64,000 nucleotides of DNA from BOG-1155 sp050012495 (GTDB lineage Bacteria > Desulfobacterota > Syntrophorhabdia > Syntrophorhabdales > WCHB1-27), in NCBI GenBank assembly GCA_050012495.1, contig JBEKHB010000001.1:87821-151820 (forward strand), written 5' to 3'. The position numbers were made by a program, and so were the translations under genes. Numbering within the stretch: position 1 is the first letter of the stretch; each line of letters opens with the position of its first letter. This document shows, in pieces, positions 23,482-33,288 of this stretch. The notes under the pieces were generated by a model, which saw only the letters and a list, made by a program, of their open reading frames with translations, had not been told where the DNA came from and ran no database searches.

Positions 23482-24648
23482 ATGAGCGGCTATCACAAGC
23501 GGGACCTTGGTACGTTTCCCATGCATACGATAAAGAGGGTCGACTGTCCTACCACCATCATACACGACGATGAGATAAAGAGGGTCGATGAACGCGACAG
23601 CGGCTTCAACAAGGCGGCCGTGGGCATCTACGGTCCTATCCTTGCGAGAGAGAGGCCGCGTTTCGTGGTGAAGCACCCTCTTTCAGGCGCCCTCGGCACG
23701 ATGCAGGTATTCCTGCGGGGGATCGTGGACGGAATGGTGGCGGAGCAAAAGGCCCCTCTGCCGGAGGACCCGGCCGTTTTAGCCCGTCACATCAAGGAGA
23801 CGGCCTACTTCCTCAGGGCCGATGCAGTCGGTATCTGCAAGCTCCCGTCCTATGCCGTCTACACCAACAGCTTCCCTCACGGCGAACCGGTCGAATGCAG
23901 CCATAAGTACGCCATAGCCATTCTCATCGACCAGGACTATCGGACCTCCCACGCGACAAACGGCCACAACTGGATCAGCAACTCGATGAGCTTCGTGGCC
24001 TATTCTGCATCGGGCTTTATCGCCTGTATCCTCGCCGACTATATCCGGAGACTCGGCTATCCGGCGAGGGCACACCATGCCCGCAACTACCAGATAGTCG
24101 CCCCACCGGTCCTGTTGTGGGCAGGTCTGGGCGAGATGTCCAGGATCGGCGACTGCGTGCTCCATCCCTTCATGGGTCCCCGTTTCAAGGCCGCGGTAGT
24201 GACGACGGATCTGCCCATGGCCGTCGATAAACCGATCGATTTCGGCCTGCAGGATTTCTGCTCCAGATGCAAGAAGTGCGCCCGCGCGTGCCCATCCGGC
24301 GCGCTCTCCGACGGCGGCAAGGAGATGTACAACGGCTACGAGCGCTGGCCCAGCGACATCCGCAAGTGCACCACCATGCGAGTAGGCAATCAGCACGGCT
24401 CCGGCTGCGGCACCTGTATCAAGGCCTGTCCCTGGAACAAGCCTTACGCACCGTTCCACCGGGCGGTCGGCTGGGCGATGCGCCATTCAGGCCTCGCACG
24501 GCGCGCGGCTGTATGGGGCGACGACCTCATGGGCTACGGCAAGGCCCATCCGGAAGAACAGTGGTGGCTTGATCTTGAGGACGTAGACAGGGTGATGCAG
24601 CTACCCAGGAAGGAGCCGGGCAAGCACCTGTGGGCCGCGGATGAGTAA
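23482..24648 (+). CDS. Reductive-dehalogenase-like corrinoid/Fe-S protein 1
   Basis: 388 residues with the RdhA C-terminal architecture: a corrinoid-binding core (NWISNSMSFVAYSASGF, ILADYIRRLGYPARAH, then GLGEMSRIGDCVLHPFMGPR and VVTTDLPM) and two [4Fe-4S] sites, FCSRCKKCARACPSGA (Cys-260, -263, -266, -270) and GCGTCIKACPWNKP (Cys-309, -312, -316). In known RdhA enzymes these pass electrons to cob(I)alamin to remove halide. There is no twin-arginine signal and no RdhB-like anchor gene, so it should act in the cytosol. AGGAGG precedes the start. About 60% similar by eye to the protein at 26612. It might act on a non-halogenated substrate. Confidence 0.8.
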   Translation: MSGYHKRDLGTFPMHTIKRVDCPTTIIHDDEIKRVDERDSGFNKAAVGIYGPILARERPRFVVKHPLSGALGTMQVFLRGIVDGMVAEQKAPLPEDPAVLARHIKETAYFLRADAVGICKLPSYAVYTNSFPHGEPVECSHKYAIAILIDQDYRTSHATNGHNWISNSMSFVAYSASGFIACILADYIRRLGYPARAHHARNYQIVAPPVLLWAGLGEMSRIGDCVLHPFMGPRFKAAVVTTDLPMAVDKPIDFGLQDFCSRCKKCARACPSGALSDGGKEMYNGYERWPSDIRKCTTMRVGNQHGSGCGTCIKACPWNKPYAPFHRAVGWAMRHSGLARRAAVWGDDLMGYGKAHPEEQWWLDLEDVDRVMQLPRKEPGKHLWAADE

Positions 24649-24680
24649 GAACCGACTTAGAGACGCAAGGAGCGGGAACC

Positions 24681-25460
24681 ATGAAGAAGACTTTGTCTGA
24701 GGGGATACCAGTGACGCCTCCAATGTTTGAGCCCCTTGAAAACAAGCGTTACTCGGAGCAGATTGCCCATGTGATCCGGGAGCGGATATTTACCCAGAAC
24801 CTCGAAAACGGTGCAAAGCTTCCCGCAGAACGACAGCTCGCCGAGGAACTCGCAGTGAGCCGCTCTGTGGTCAGGGAAACGCTTCGGATGCTCGATGCGT
24901 CGGGTTACGTGAGCATCAGGAAAGGACCTCGCGGAGGTATTTTTGTATCGCAGGTTTATCACAAACCCATAAGCGATTCCCTCAAGAACCTTGCGGCCCA
25001 TGGCCGGATATCAGTCGATCACCTCTTTGACGTGCGGCTCAAGCTCGAACCTTTTATGGCCATGGAAGCTGCGCGCCATGCGACCGACTCGGACATCGGG
25101 CGGTTGCAGGATTTGATGGCCGAGGCCGGTCAGTTCATTGATGACGCTGCCGCCCTGAAAGCAAGAAACATCCTCTTTCACATTCTCCTCGGCGACGCAT
25201 CTGGAAATCCTGTGTCGGCGATGTTTATGAGATCGATTGCTGATCTCCTCAACGAAATAGCCTATAAGTTCCTGGACCTCTCCTGCGAGCGTGTGTTCTT
25301 TAAAACACATTTGCGGATCCTGGAGCTTGTCTCGCACCACAAGGCCCGGGAGGCTCTGAAACTGGTAGAGAAAGACATTCTTGACGTGAAAAGGAGGCTG
25401 AGCAAGGCATTGCAGGAGGACGACAAGGTGCAGACCTTATCGCGCAAATCAATAAAATAG
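24681..25460 (+). CDS. FadR-type GntR/FCD transcription regulator
   Basis: A 259-residue regulator. The winged helix is at residues 20-90 (IAHVIRERIFTQNLENGAKL, PAERQLAEELAVSRSVVRET, then RKGPRGGIFVS), typical GntR DNA-binding elements. The FCD all-helical domain follows (VRLKLEPFMAMEAARHATDS, FHILLGDASGNPVSAMF, THLRILELVSHHKAREALKL) with His and Asp metal ligands. It lies between the first dehalogenase-like gene and the TRAP binding protein. The GGTCAGACC palindrome over the cluster promoter is a fitting target. AAGGAG upstream of the ATG. Confidence 0.85.
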   Translation: MKKTLSEGIPVTPPMFEPLENKRYSEQIAHVIRERIFTQNLENGAKLPAERQLAEELAVSRSVVRETLRMLDASGYVSIRKGPRGGIFVSQVYHKPISDSLKNLAAHGRISVDHLFDVRLKLEPFMAMEAARHATDSDIGRLQDLMAEAGQFIDDAAALKARNILFHILLGDASGNPVSAMFMRSIADLLNEIAYKFLDLSCERVFFKTHLRILELVSHHKAREALKLVEKDILDVKRRLSKALQEDDKVQTLSRKSIK

Positions 25461-25472
25461 GGGGGGGTATTT

Positions 25473-26498
25473 ATGAAGAATCGCGTCTGCGTGAAACTGA
25501 TAATCTTGATCTTTGTTGGAAGCCTCGCCTTAACTGCATACCCCGCCGCTGCGGAGCAGGTCATCACGCTCCGGTATGCGCATTTTATGCCGCCCATAAC
25601 CGCACAGGCCATCAATTCAGAACAGTGGTGTAAAGAGGTGGAGAAAAGGACGAACGGGAGGGTGAAGATAGACTTCTACGCTGGCTCCACGCTGACGCCG
25701 GCCTCCCAGACTTATGACTCGGTGGTAAACGGCATCGCCGATATCGGCTGGTCTATTCTGAGTTACACCAGGGGAAAATTTCCCCTTACGGAGGTGATCG
25801 ACCTCCCCCTCGGCTACAAGAGTGGCTACGTTGCAACAAAGCTCATAAATGCTTATTACGAAAAGTTCAGACCGAAGGAGTTCGATGAGACAAAAGTGCT
25901 CTACCTCCATGCCCACGGCCCGGGCATCTTGACGACCAGTAGGAAGCCCGTCTACAAGTTGGAAGATCTGAAGGGGATGAAAATAAGGTCTACCGGGTTG
26001 AGTGCGAAGATAGCGCAGACACTCGGCGCGGTTCCCGTCGGCATGCCGATCACCGAAACCTATGATGCCCTGAGGACCGGCGTGACCGAGGGGGTCTTGA
26101 TACCGGTAGAAGCGCTCCGCCAGTGGAAGCTTGCCGAGGTAACCGAATATACCACAGAAGACTACGGTTCAGCGTACTCGACGGGCTTTTTTTGCGTTAT
26201 GAACAAAAACAAGTGGAACTCTCTGCCTCCGGACGTCCAGAAGACCATAGAGGCAGTCAACCAGGAGTGGATAGAGAGAACGGGCCACCTGTGGGATTCC
26301 ATAGACTCAGAAGGCAGAAAATGGGCCTTGAAGCAGGGGCATAAATTTATTCCCCTTTCAAAGGAAGAAGATGCACGCTGGAGCGAGAGAGTGCGGCCTA
26401 TCTTTGACGACTACGCGAAAACAATGAAGCAAAAGGAGCTGCCGGGAGATCAGGCATTGAAATTCTGCCTGGACTATCTGAAGGCCAACCAGAAATAG
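25473..26498 (+). CDS. TRAP transporter solute-binding protein (DctP family)
   Basis: 341 residues with a cleavable signal peptide (residues 1-27: VCVKLIILIFVGSLALTAYP, then AAAEQ). The mature DctP fold shows ITLRYAHFMPP, FYAGSTLTPASQTYDSVVNG, the LKGMKIRSTG motif and the carboxylate-binding Arg, and VPVGMPITETYDALRTGVTE. It captures an organic acid in the periplasm for a DctQM permease. No DctQ or DctM gene is in the window, so it is an orphan that must use a distant permease or be regulatory. It starts 12 bases after the regulator, in one operon. Confidence 0.85.
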   Translation: MKNRVCVKLIILIFVGSLALTAYPAAAEQVITLRYAHFMPPITAQAINSEQWCKEVEKRTNGRVKIDFYAGSTLTPASQTYDSVVNGIADIGWSILSYTRGKFPLTEVIDLPLGYKSGYVATKLINAYYEKFRPKEFDETKVLYLHAHGPGILTTSRKPVYKLEDLKGMKIRSTGLSAKIAQTLGAVPVGMPITETYDALRTGVTEGVLIPVEALRQWKLAEVTEYTTEDYGSAYSTGFFCVMNKNKWNSLPPDVQKTIEAVNQEWIERTGHLWDSIDSEGRKWALKQGHKFIPLSKEEDARWSERVRPIFDDYAKTMKQKELPGDQALKFCLDYLKANQK

Positions 26499-26611
26499 GC
26501 GTGGAGCACACGATGTCTGCTTTTGACCGGCGTATGAAAGGTGGTCAAGATCAACAGACCAAAATAGGCCGGTAGGTCAGGCATGATCTAATTTTTGAAG
26601 GAGGAGGGGCT

Positions 26612-27793
26612 ATGAGCGGTTACCATAAACGGGATTGGGAACCATTTCCCATGGACACCCTGAGAAGGGTCGACCGACCGACGACACTGATCGACGGGGA
26701 GAAGGTGCAAAGAGTGCGGGAGCGGGAAAGCGGTTTCATGAAGGCTGCCGCTGGGGATTACGGGCCTGTGCTCCAGAGAGAATTTAGGCGCTTCGTGCCG
26801 AAGCACCCCCTCTCCGGGTCCTTGGCATGGATGAGGACCGCCATGAAGCCCCTAGTTGACGGCATGGTCGCTGCCCAGAAAGCACCGATCCCGAATGATC
26901 CGGTGACCCTCACGCGGCACGTCAAGGAGACGGCATACTTCTTACGGGCCGATGCTGTTGGAGTATGCGAACTGCCCCCCTACGCGATCTACAGCCACAG
27001 GGTCGACTTCTTTAATCCCGCTGCCGGAGAAACTCCCACCGAGTTGAACCACAAGAATGCCATCGTCATCCTCGTCGATCAGGACTACAGGACTTCGCAG
27101 GCATACACGGGCAGCGATTGGATCAGTAACGCCATGAGCATGATGTCTTACGCGACATCCGGCTTTATTGCTATCATCCTCGCCGATTACATCAGACGGC
27201 TGGGCTATCCCGCTAAGGCCCACTATGCGCCCTATTACGATATGGTGCTGCCGCCTCTCATCCTCTTGGCAGGTCTCGGCGAGATGAGCAGGATCGGCGA
27301 CTCGGTGCTCCATCCGTTCCTGGGACCTCGCTTCAAGGGGGCCGTGGTCACTACCGATCTCCCCCTGCTGCCCGATAAACCGATCGATTTCGGCCTCCAG
27401 GATTTCTGCTCCAAGTGTAAGAAATGTGCACGGGAGTGCCCCAGTGGCGCCATAAGCGACGGGGGTAAGGAAATGTTCAACGGTTACGAGAAATGGCCGA
27501 TGGATAAGAAGAAATGTACGGGCATGCGGGTGGGGAACCAGAGGGGCTCCGGCTGCGGCACCTGCGTCAAGGTCTGTCCCTGGAGCAAACCCTATACCCC
27601 CTTCCATAGGGCAGTGAACTGGACCATGAGACATTCCGGGATAGCCCGAAGCATTGCCATCTGGGGTGACGATTTTCTCGGATACGGGAAGCCTGATTAC
27701 AGCAGGAAGTGGTGGTTCGACCTCGAAGATGTGGCAGGGGACGGCATCTTGAAGATCCCCGCGAACAAAAGGAGTGAGTTCGAACGGAAGTGA
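26612..27793 (+). CDS. Reductive-dehalogenase-like corrinoid/Fe-S protein 2
   Basis: 393 residues, a clear paralogue of the gene at 23482 over the full length (both begin SGYHKRD and keep DFGLQDFCS). It has the same corrinoid core (GLGEMSRIGDSVLHPFLGPR) and two ferredoxin-like sites (FCSKCKKCARECPSGA; GCGTCVKVCPWSKP). No Tat signal, no membrane anchor. It differs by an 8-residue insertion (FFNPAAGETPTELNH) near the likely substrate pocket, so the two copies may differ in substrate. AAGGAGGAGGGG precedes the start. Confidence 0.8.
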   Translation: MSGYHKRDWEPFPMDTLRRVDRPTTLIDGEKVQRVRERESGFMKAAAGDYGPVLQREFRRFVPKHPLSGSLAWMRTAMKPLVDGMVAAQKAPIPNDPVTLTRHVKETAYFLRADAVGVCELPPYAIYSHRVDFFNPAAGETPTELNHKNAIVILVDQDYRTSQAYTGSDWISNAMSMMSYATSGFIAIILADYIRRLGYPAKAHYAPYYDMVLPPLILLAGLGEMSRIGDSVLHPFLGPRFKGAVVTTDLPLLPDKPIDFGLQDFCSKCKKCARECPSGAISDGGKEMFNGYEKWPMDKKKCTGMRVGNQRGSGCGTCVKVCPWSKPYTPFHRAVNWTMRHSGIARSIAIWGDDFLGYGKPDYSRKWWFDLEDVAGDGILKIPANKRSEFERK

Positions 27794-27969
27794 ACATGAA
27801 AGACCGACGATTACTCGGCAAGGTTCTACGTTCCGTTTGTAATATGGCAAATCGCCTTAGTATTATTCGTACAGTACGAGATTTATAACGCCAGCGTGCG
27901 GGGAGAGAGGCCCGGCCTATAGCCGGTTAAGCATACATGTAAGATGACCCCTGGGAAGGAGGCTCACGT

Positions 27970-29121
27970 ATGGCTAAGCTCAAGGCAAAGATAGGCTCAG
28001 GGGAAGCGAGCCGCTTCGACCAGAGAAACACCATGTATTCACGGCCGAGGGATCCCGAAAAGTCCGATGCCAGAATACTGGACATCGGCAAGCGTCACTA
28101 CAGCGTCAAGCACTTTGGGAAAACGCCGGGCTACACCATGAGGGATTGGTCTTTCGCCATGGCCATGTGGTATATGGAGCGATGGTGGGGCTTCGGGAAC
28201 ATGGTAGGAAATGAGGGTCTCTTTGCCTGGTTCCCGGACCAGGCGGAACGGGCATTACGGGACCGCATGGAACCGGGGGGTAAGTGGGAAGTTTCTGACC
28301 CTGAGGAGATGAGCCGGAACATCAAGAAGGCGGCCCTGCACCTGGGGGCTTCCCTCGTCGGAATCTGCAGGCTCGACCGGCGCTGGCTTTACTCTCACAG
28401 GTTCCACCCCCACACCCATGAACACACCCCCGTAGAGATTCCCGCAGAGTTTCAATATGCCGTCGTCGTGGCCCACGAGATGCCCTACGAGCTGATGCAG
28501 ACATCCCCTGCCTACGGCGGCTTCGCATCGACAGGCCGGGGGTATTCGATGATGGCCTTTGTCGCATCATCGCTCGCCCACTATATCCGGAGCCTGGGAT
28601 ATCAGGCAATCCCTACCGGCAATGATACTGCGTTGAGTATACCCATCGCTATTGACGCAGGTCTTGGGGAACTGGGGCGCAACGGGATGCTAATCACGGA
28701 GAGGTTCGGCCCCAGGGTAAGGCTCAGCAAGGTGTTCACCGATCTGCCCCTCGTGCCCGACAAACCCATCGAGTTCGGCGTCGCCGAATTCTGCGCAAGA
28801 TGCAAGAGGTGCGCCGAAGAGTGTCCCTCCGGCGCCGTCAGCCATGGCGAGCCGACCACCGAAGGACTCACCATCTCCAACAACAGCGGTATATACAAGT
28901 GGTACATCGATCCTGAGAAATGCCTCGACTTCTGGGCGCGAAACAATGGGAGCTGTGAAAACTGCGTCAGGGTCTGCTCCTTTAACAAGCTACCGGGCAG
29001 GCTTCACGATGCAGTCAGATTCTCCGTCAAGAACGCACCCTGGTTGAACCTCTTGCTTGTGCGGATGGACAAGCTCTTCGGCTATGGTAGGAGGGTCAAG
29101 ACGGAGGATGTCTGGAAGTAG
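27970..29121 (+). CDS. Reductive-dehalogenase-like corrinoid/Fe-S protein 3
   Basis: 383 residues, more distant from the other two. Its N-terminal part holds YTMRDWSFAMAMWYMERWWG. The core reads IAIDAGLGELGRNGMLITER, FGPRVRLSKVFTDLPLVPDK and FCARCKRCAEECPSGA. The second cluster is SCENCVRVCSFNKL, with a spacer (ISNNSGIYKWYIDPEKC) typical of true RdhA enzymes. It lacks a signal peptide. It is separated from the second copy by 175 bases with its own AAGGAGG site, and is the last gene of the cluster. Confidence 0.8.
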   Translation: MAKLKAKIGSGEASRFDQRNTMYSRPRDPEKSDARILDIGKRHYSVKHFGKTPGYTMRDWSFAMAMWYMERWWGFGNMVGNEGLFAWFPDQAERALRDRMEPGGKWEVSDPEEMSRNIKKAALHLGASLVGICRLDRRWLYSHRFHPHTHEHTPVEIPAEFQYAVVVAHEMPYELMQTSPAYGGFASTGRGYSMMAFVASSLAHYIRSLGYQAIPTGNDTALSIPIAIDAGLGELGRNGMLITERFGPRVRLSKVFTDLPLVPDKPIEFGVAEFCARCKRCAEECPSGAVSHGEPTTEGLTISNNSGIYKWYIDPEKCLDFWARNNGSCENCVRVCSFNKLPGRLHDAVRFSVKNAPWLNLLLVRMDKLFGYGRRVKTEDVWK

Positions 29122-29251
29122 ACAGGTGGGTCTACACCGAATTCGAAAGAGCACTTAGAGCCCATGCTAAAGGAATGAACACAATCGTTCACTCGCCGGA
29201 GAAGCCCGTGTGAGACGAATTGCAGGTGTTTTCAAAGACCGGGGGTCGCGG

Positions 29252-29326
29252 CTGTCTTCCTGAAATAGCTGGCTATTCCTTCGCCAGAAAAGGTGAACGT
29301 TTCTGGTGTCAATGGAGCAGTGGCAC
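29252..29326 (+). repeat. IS-end-like repeat, copy 1
   Basis: About 75 bases from TCTTCCTGAAATAGC to GCAGTGGCAC align with 39758-39831 at roughly 70% identity. The first part also matches 37023-37048. It looks like the outer end of an insertion sequence with no transposase left. Confidence 0.5.
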
Positions 29327-29417
29327 ACATAAGCCGTACCACGGAAAACCGAGCCCTCTTGTTCTTGCTTTATAGAAATATCTCTCCTCTTCGGAAGAGA
29401 GGAGAGATATCGAATCC

Positions 29418-30115
29418 CTACCGCCGCTCTCCCAGGGCTTTGTCACAGACCTTCATGCAGACCGAGCAGGTGAGACCTGCCTGCCGATAAGCGCGGCAGG
29501 AGAACTTGTTCATGGCGTAGGCCATGCCGTCGCCGGGGACCTCGAAGGCTTTTGCGGGGCAGCTTGTCACGCACGCGCCGCACCCCTGGCAGAAATTCTC
29601 GAAAGCGCGGGGCGAAGGCTCCAGGAGGGCCTCCGTGATCAGGCAGGCGAGCCGCACTCGCGGCCCGAACTCCCCGGTGATCAGCAGGCTGTGCCATCCG
29701 ATCCTTCCCATACCCGCAAGCTCCGCGACGTGCTTGTACGAGAGGAGGCCTTCCTGGAAGCGCTGATCGGTGGGCGCGATGGCGGGAAGTGGCAGGGAAC
29801 GGTGCCGCGCCGCCGGAAGTATGCGGCCAATTCGTGCACCCCCCGGTTGAGCCTCCCGTTCAGGTACTCCGAATGCACCGGCAGAAGGTCGCCGCCGTGT
29901 GCCTCGCCTGCCTCGCTGGACGGCCTCAGAAGGTCGACGACCTCGCTGTATATCTCTCTTGCAAACACCACGACCGATCGTGCCGTGGGGAGGAGGGGAG
30001 AGACTCTCCGCTCAAGCTCCGCCGAACCGGAGCTTTCGATCGTCGTCGCCCCGGCGAGGTCGATTTCGAACCGCTCCTTCATTTCGTCTAGAAAACCCCT
30101 GTCAAACACCTCCAT
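29418..30115 (-). pseudogene. Frameshifted double-[4Fe-4S] reductase-like gene
   Basis: Two overlapping minus-strand frames make one protein of about 230 residues: the 5' part (DRGFLDEMKERFEIDLAGAT, ARSVVVFAREIYSEVVDLLR, VHELAAYFRRRGTVP) and, after a one-base shift near 29795, LPAIAPTDQRFQEGLLSYKH, ELAGMGRIGWHSLLITGEFG and the clusters FCQGCGACVTSCPAKA and CSVCMKVCDKA. It belongs to the RdhA/epoxyqueuosine-reductase superfamily. The shift means it is dead unless it is a sequencing error. Confidence 0.65.
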
Positions 30116-30203
30116 GCGTGTCCTCTCCTTGTTCTTACCCTTCCGGTCTCGTCATTCCTTCCCATGAAGGATCTTTCCCATCTGTTACTCGACGGCAAGG
30201 TCC

Positions 30204-30419
30204 TTGATAAAAAGGCTCGGGGACAAAATGAACGTGAAGATAAGACCCCACGACCTGAGGCGGCACTCGGCGACCTATGCAAGCCGGAACGGTATCCCCC
30301 TCGAGGTCATATCCAAAATAATTCTCCGGCATCAGGACCTCAAGACAACGCAGATGTATCTGGGTAGGATAAGCGAGACCGAAGCTCTGCGCTGGATGGA
30401 CGTGCTCCACGGGAAATAA
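30204..30419 (+). pseudogene. Tyrosine recombinase C-terminal fragment
   Basis: 71 codons reading KIRPHDLRRHSATYASRNGI, then SKIILRHQDLKTTQMYLGRI, the last two active-site boxes (H-x-L-R, H, Y). The rest of the gene is missing, so it is a relic at the left edge of the phage packaging genes. Confidence 0.65.
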
Positions 30420-30637
30420 CCGAACCCATACCGGGGCCTCATTTGCTTAGTTGCATCATTATACATGGCATTCCGTAGAAATCTTGAAACATCGAAAATC
30501 ACCAGTTGCAGGTGGAAGAGAGAGTCACCCCGTAGGCATATAAAGTACGCATCAACCGGATGAGTTTTTTTCTGCCGAAACAAAATAGTGAAACGATCTG
30601 CCAGCGCATTTCACGAAATCGTGCTAAATGGTAGTTC

Positions 30638-31450
30638 ATGGAAATCACTGCCGAAGTCATCAACCAGGCCCTCGAACTCGACGAGCGCATCCAATTCACC
30701 ACCCTTCTCGCGCTGCTGAAGGAACGCAAGGTCCTGACATCCTCCCAGCAAAAAAAGTACGACGAATATCGGGCGAAGATCGGCAAATTCCTCAACCCGA
30801 CCACGCCGGCCGCCGAGGAAGAAGTCGGGATTCCTCACCGCCTGCGTGTCAAACGTCACTACACCATGTCGGCCGAGGCCCTGGAGCAGCGCCGGAAGGT
30901 GACGGGGTCCCCCGCGAAAGCCGAAGCCATGCAGGGGAATCGCAATGCCTTCCGGCACGGCATGTACGCCCGTTCCTTCATCGCGAAGATGCGTCCCTGC
31001 AAATCGACCTGCGCCCGCTTCCCGTGTGAGCTTGTGGAAGAAGGGCAGACCGAGCCCGGCGAGGACTGTCTCGATAAGGCGGAGGTGCTCCATAACTACC
31101 GGGCCGTCCGCAAGGCGATCGAAGATAAGGACACGCTGGAGTTCAACGACCTGGCCGCCCTTCAGATAGCTAACGCCATCAGCGTGGTCAGCATGCTGAC
31201 GCAAGACCTCATGCGGGACGGGCCCATGGTGAAGCGTGAGAAGCGCGATGGGAAAGGAAACATCATTGTCGAGTTTGTTCCTCACCCCACGCTTGCGTCC
31301 CTCCCCAAATTGATCGCGGACCTGGGTCTTACTCCTTCGGAATTTCTCATCACCCCCCGGTCGAAGTCCAGGTCTGACAGCGACAAGGAGGGCGCGCTCA
31401 CGCTGGCCGACCTCATCACCCGGGCCGGTAAGGCCCTCGGAAAAGAGTAA
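30638..31450 (+). CDS. Phage terminase small subunit-like protein
   Basis: 270 residues ahead of the large terminase, overlapping it by one base. The N-terminal helices (ELDERIQFTTLLALLKERKV) may bind the packaging site. The C-terminal half (SLPKLIADLGLTPSEFLITP) resembles the end of P27-type small terminases. A central CX3CX3CP stretch (MRPCKSTCARFPCE) is unusual and could hold a metal. It would recognise phage DNA for packaging. No structural genes occur beyond the portal. Confidence 0.6.
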   Translation: MEITAEVINQALELDERIQFTTLLALLKERKVLTSSQQKKYDEYRAKIGKFLNPTTPAAEEEVGIPHRLRVKRHYTMSAEALEQRRKVTGSPAKAEAMQGNRNAFRHGMYARSFIAKMRPCKSTCARFPCELVEEGQTEPGEDCLDKAEVLHNYRAVRKAIEDKDTLEFNDLAALQIANAISVVSMLTQDLMRDGPMVKREKRDGKGNIIVEFVPHPTLASLPKLIADLGLTPSEFLITPRSKSRSDSDKEGALTLADLITRAGKALGKE

Positions 31451-33288
31451 TGGGCTGCGCCACGGCCTTCACTCGTAACGCCGAAGATGATATTGATCCC
31501 CTCGAACTGGGGGACTTGGGGAAAGCCATAGTGGTCCCCAGGTCAGAGTTTGAGCCGTGGCTGCAAAAGCACGACTGGACATATCACCAGGTCGCGCGAG
31601 GCGACTTCCCGGCCCCCTACGCTTCTCTTGCAGACTTTCAGCTTGCGTGCATCTGCAGCGACCCGTACCTCTGGTGCAGATCGTTTCTCCGCGAGCCGGA
31701 GGACGCCGACCACGACACCCCTTACGGCTTCTTTCCCTACCAGATCGAATCTCTCCGCTACGACGGCAGCTGCATCCACAAGGACGCCTCCGAGGTAGGC
31801 AAGACGCGGGAGATCGTTGCCTGGGGACTCTGGAAATCCTTTTGCACCCCCAACGGCTCCGGTCTCATAGGCGCTCCGCTCCAGACCCACTTGGAGGAGA
31901 TCATCGAGGCGATGTACGATCAGATGACCTGGGCGCCTTATCTCAAGACGTCTTTGGTCCGGTGGAGAAAGCACCCTCACCACGCCTTTTACTTCTCGAA
32001 CCGTTTCAAGATCGACTTTCGCCCTTCCGGCAACGATGGGATCGCCTATCGGGGCGTCCACGCCAGGACCTTCGCCATCAAGGACGAGGCCGCGAAGGAC
32101 AAGAACAAGCGTCAATGGTCCGAATTCTGGCGGGCCATCAAGCCGGGCTGTTCGGCCCGCATCTATTCGGTCCCGGACGGCGACCGGTCATGCGAGTTCT
32201 ACAAGCTCGGCGAGCGGGCTGCCGGCAAAACTCAGGAGGTGGAAGATGAATCCCTTTCAGGCGTTTCAGCGCATATTAAGAAACTCAAATTTCGACTTTT
32301 TCAATGGCCGAAAAGCAATATGCCGAGTCCTTTCTGGACCCCGGAGCGAAAGAGGTTTTACATCGAGCAATTCGGTGGAGAGGATTCTCCGGAGTACAAG
32401 CACAACGTGTTGGGAGTCGACGGCGATCCGGAAGATACTGTCTTCCCGTGGCACCTCTTCCGGCTATGTATAAAAGACATCCCTCAATACCGCTGCCTGA
32501 AGATCCTCGCCGACTCGCACAACAATGAGGTAATCGTCAGCGGGTACCGCTGCGAGATCGCGGACGGCGCCGACATTGCGCCAAAGCAGGTGATGATGCT
32601 CGACAAGGTTTACCGCAGCTCCGCCTTTTTCGCTCTTGATGACGTAGGCGAGTCGGAATTCAGGCGGCTCATCAGGAGTTTTTTCGTGTATGTCGAGGGG
32701 CGGAAAGTCGGAGGGGCCGACCTGGGCTACATGGGCGACCCGACCGAAATAATCATAAAGTCCATCTACGGCAAGCGGGAGCGCACCATCGCCCGGCTGC
32801 AGCTGAAGCACGTCACCTATGACCAGCAATGCCAGGCCATAGACGCCCTCGACGACCTGTACGATCCTGAGGACATCTCCTGGGGCACCGACTTCGGCAA
32901 TGCCGGCTCTGCCGTCGCGCACGACCTTTACGGCCTTCCGCAGTACGCGGACAAGAACTATGAGGACCGGCTGCGCGGATTCATGTTCGGTTCGACGACT
33001 GACGACATAGATGAGGAGGGCGAACCTCTTATTGATGCCAAGACCGAAAAACCCATCAAGGTCACGTTCAAGGAACTGGCCACCGATTTCCTGGTAAAGA
33101 AGATGCAGCATCAGGAGCTCGAGTACGCTCCGGACCCTGACTTCATCTTTTTCTACCCGAACCACACGTCCCGCCACGGTGAACGCCACCGCATCTTCAA
33201 GGAGCGCGACGATCACCTGATCGACGCAGACCGGCTGCAAAAGCTTGCCCAAATCATGGCGATGGAAGGGGAGGACATCTTCGCATGA
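31450..33288 (+). CDS. Phage terminase large subunit
   Basis: 612 residues. A variant Walker A is at DASEVGKTRE (Lys-118) after YGFFPYQIESLRYDGS, and a Walker B-like IKDEAAKD follows YRGVHARTF. The C-terminal nuclease domain shows GADLGYMGDPTEII and later HLIDADRLQKLAQI, acidic residues of the RNase H fold. It powers and cuts DNA during packaging. The start overlaps the small subunit's stop (TAATG), and the stop overlaps the next ATG. Confidence 0.8.
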   Translation: MGCATAFTRNAEDDIDPLELGDLGKAIVVPRSEFEPWLQKHDWTYHQVARGDFPAPYASLADFQLACICSDPYLWCRSFLREPEDADHDTPYGFFPYQIESLRYDGSCIHKDASEVGKTREIVAWGLWKSFCTPNGSGLIGAPLQTHLEEIIEAMYDQMTWAPYLKTSLVRWRKHPHHAFYFSNRFKIDFRPSGNDGIAYRGVHARTFAIKDEAAKDKNKRQWSEFWRAIKPGCSARIYSVPDGDRSCEFYKLGERAAGKTQEVEDESLSGVSAHIKKLKFRLFQWPKSNMPSPFWTPERKRFYIEQFGGEDSPEYKHNVLGVDGDPEDTVFPWHLFRLCIKDIPQYRCLKILADSHNNEVIVSGYRCEIADGADIAPKQVMMLDKVYRSSAFFALDDVGESEFRRLIRSFFVYVEGRKVGGADLGYMGDPTEIIIKSIYGKRERTIARLQLKHVTYDQQCQAIDALDDLYDPEDISWGTDFGNAGSAVAHDLYGLPQYADKNYEDRLRGFMFGSTTDDIDEEGEPLIDAKTEKPIKVTFKELATDFLVKKMQHQELEYAPDPDFIFFYPNHTSRHGERHRIFKERDDHLIDADRLQKLAQIMAMEGEDIFA

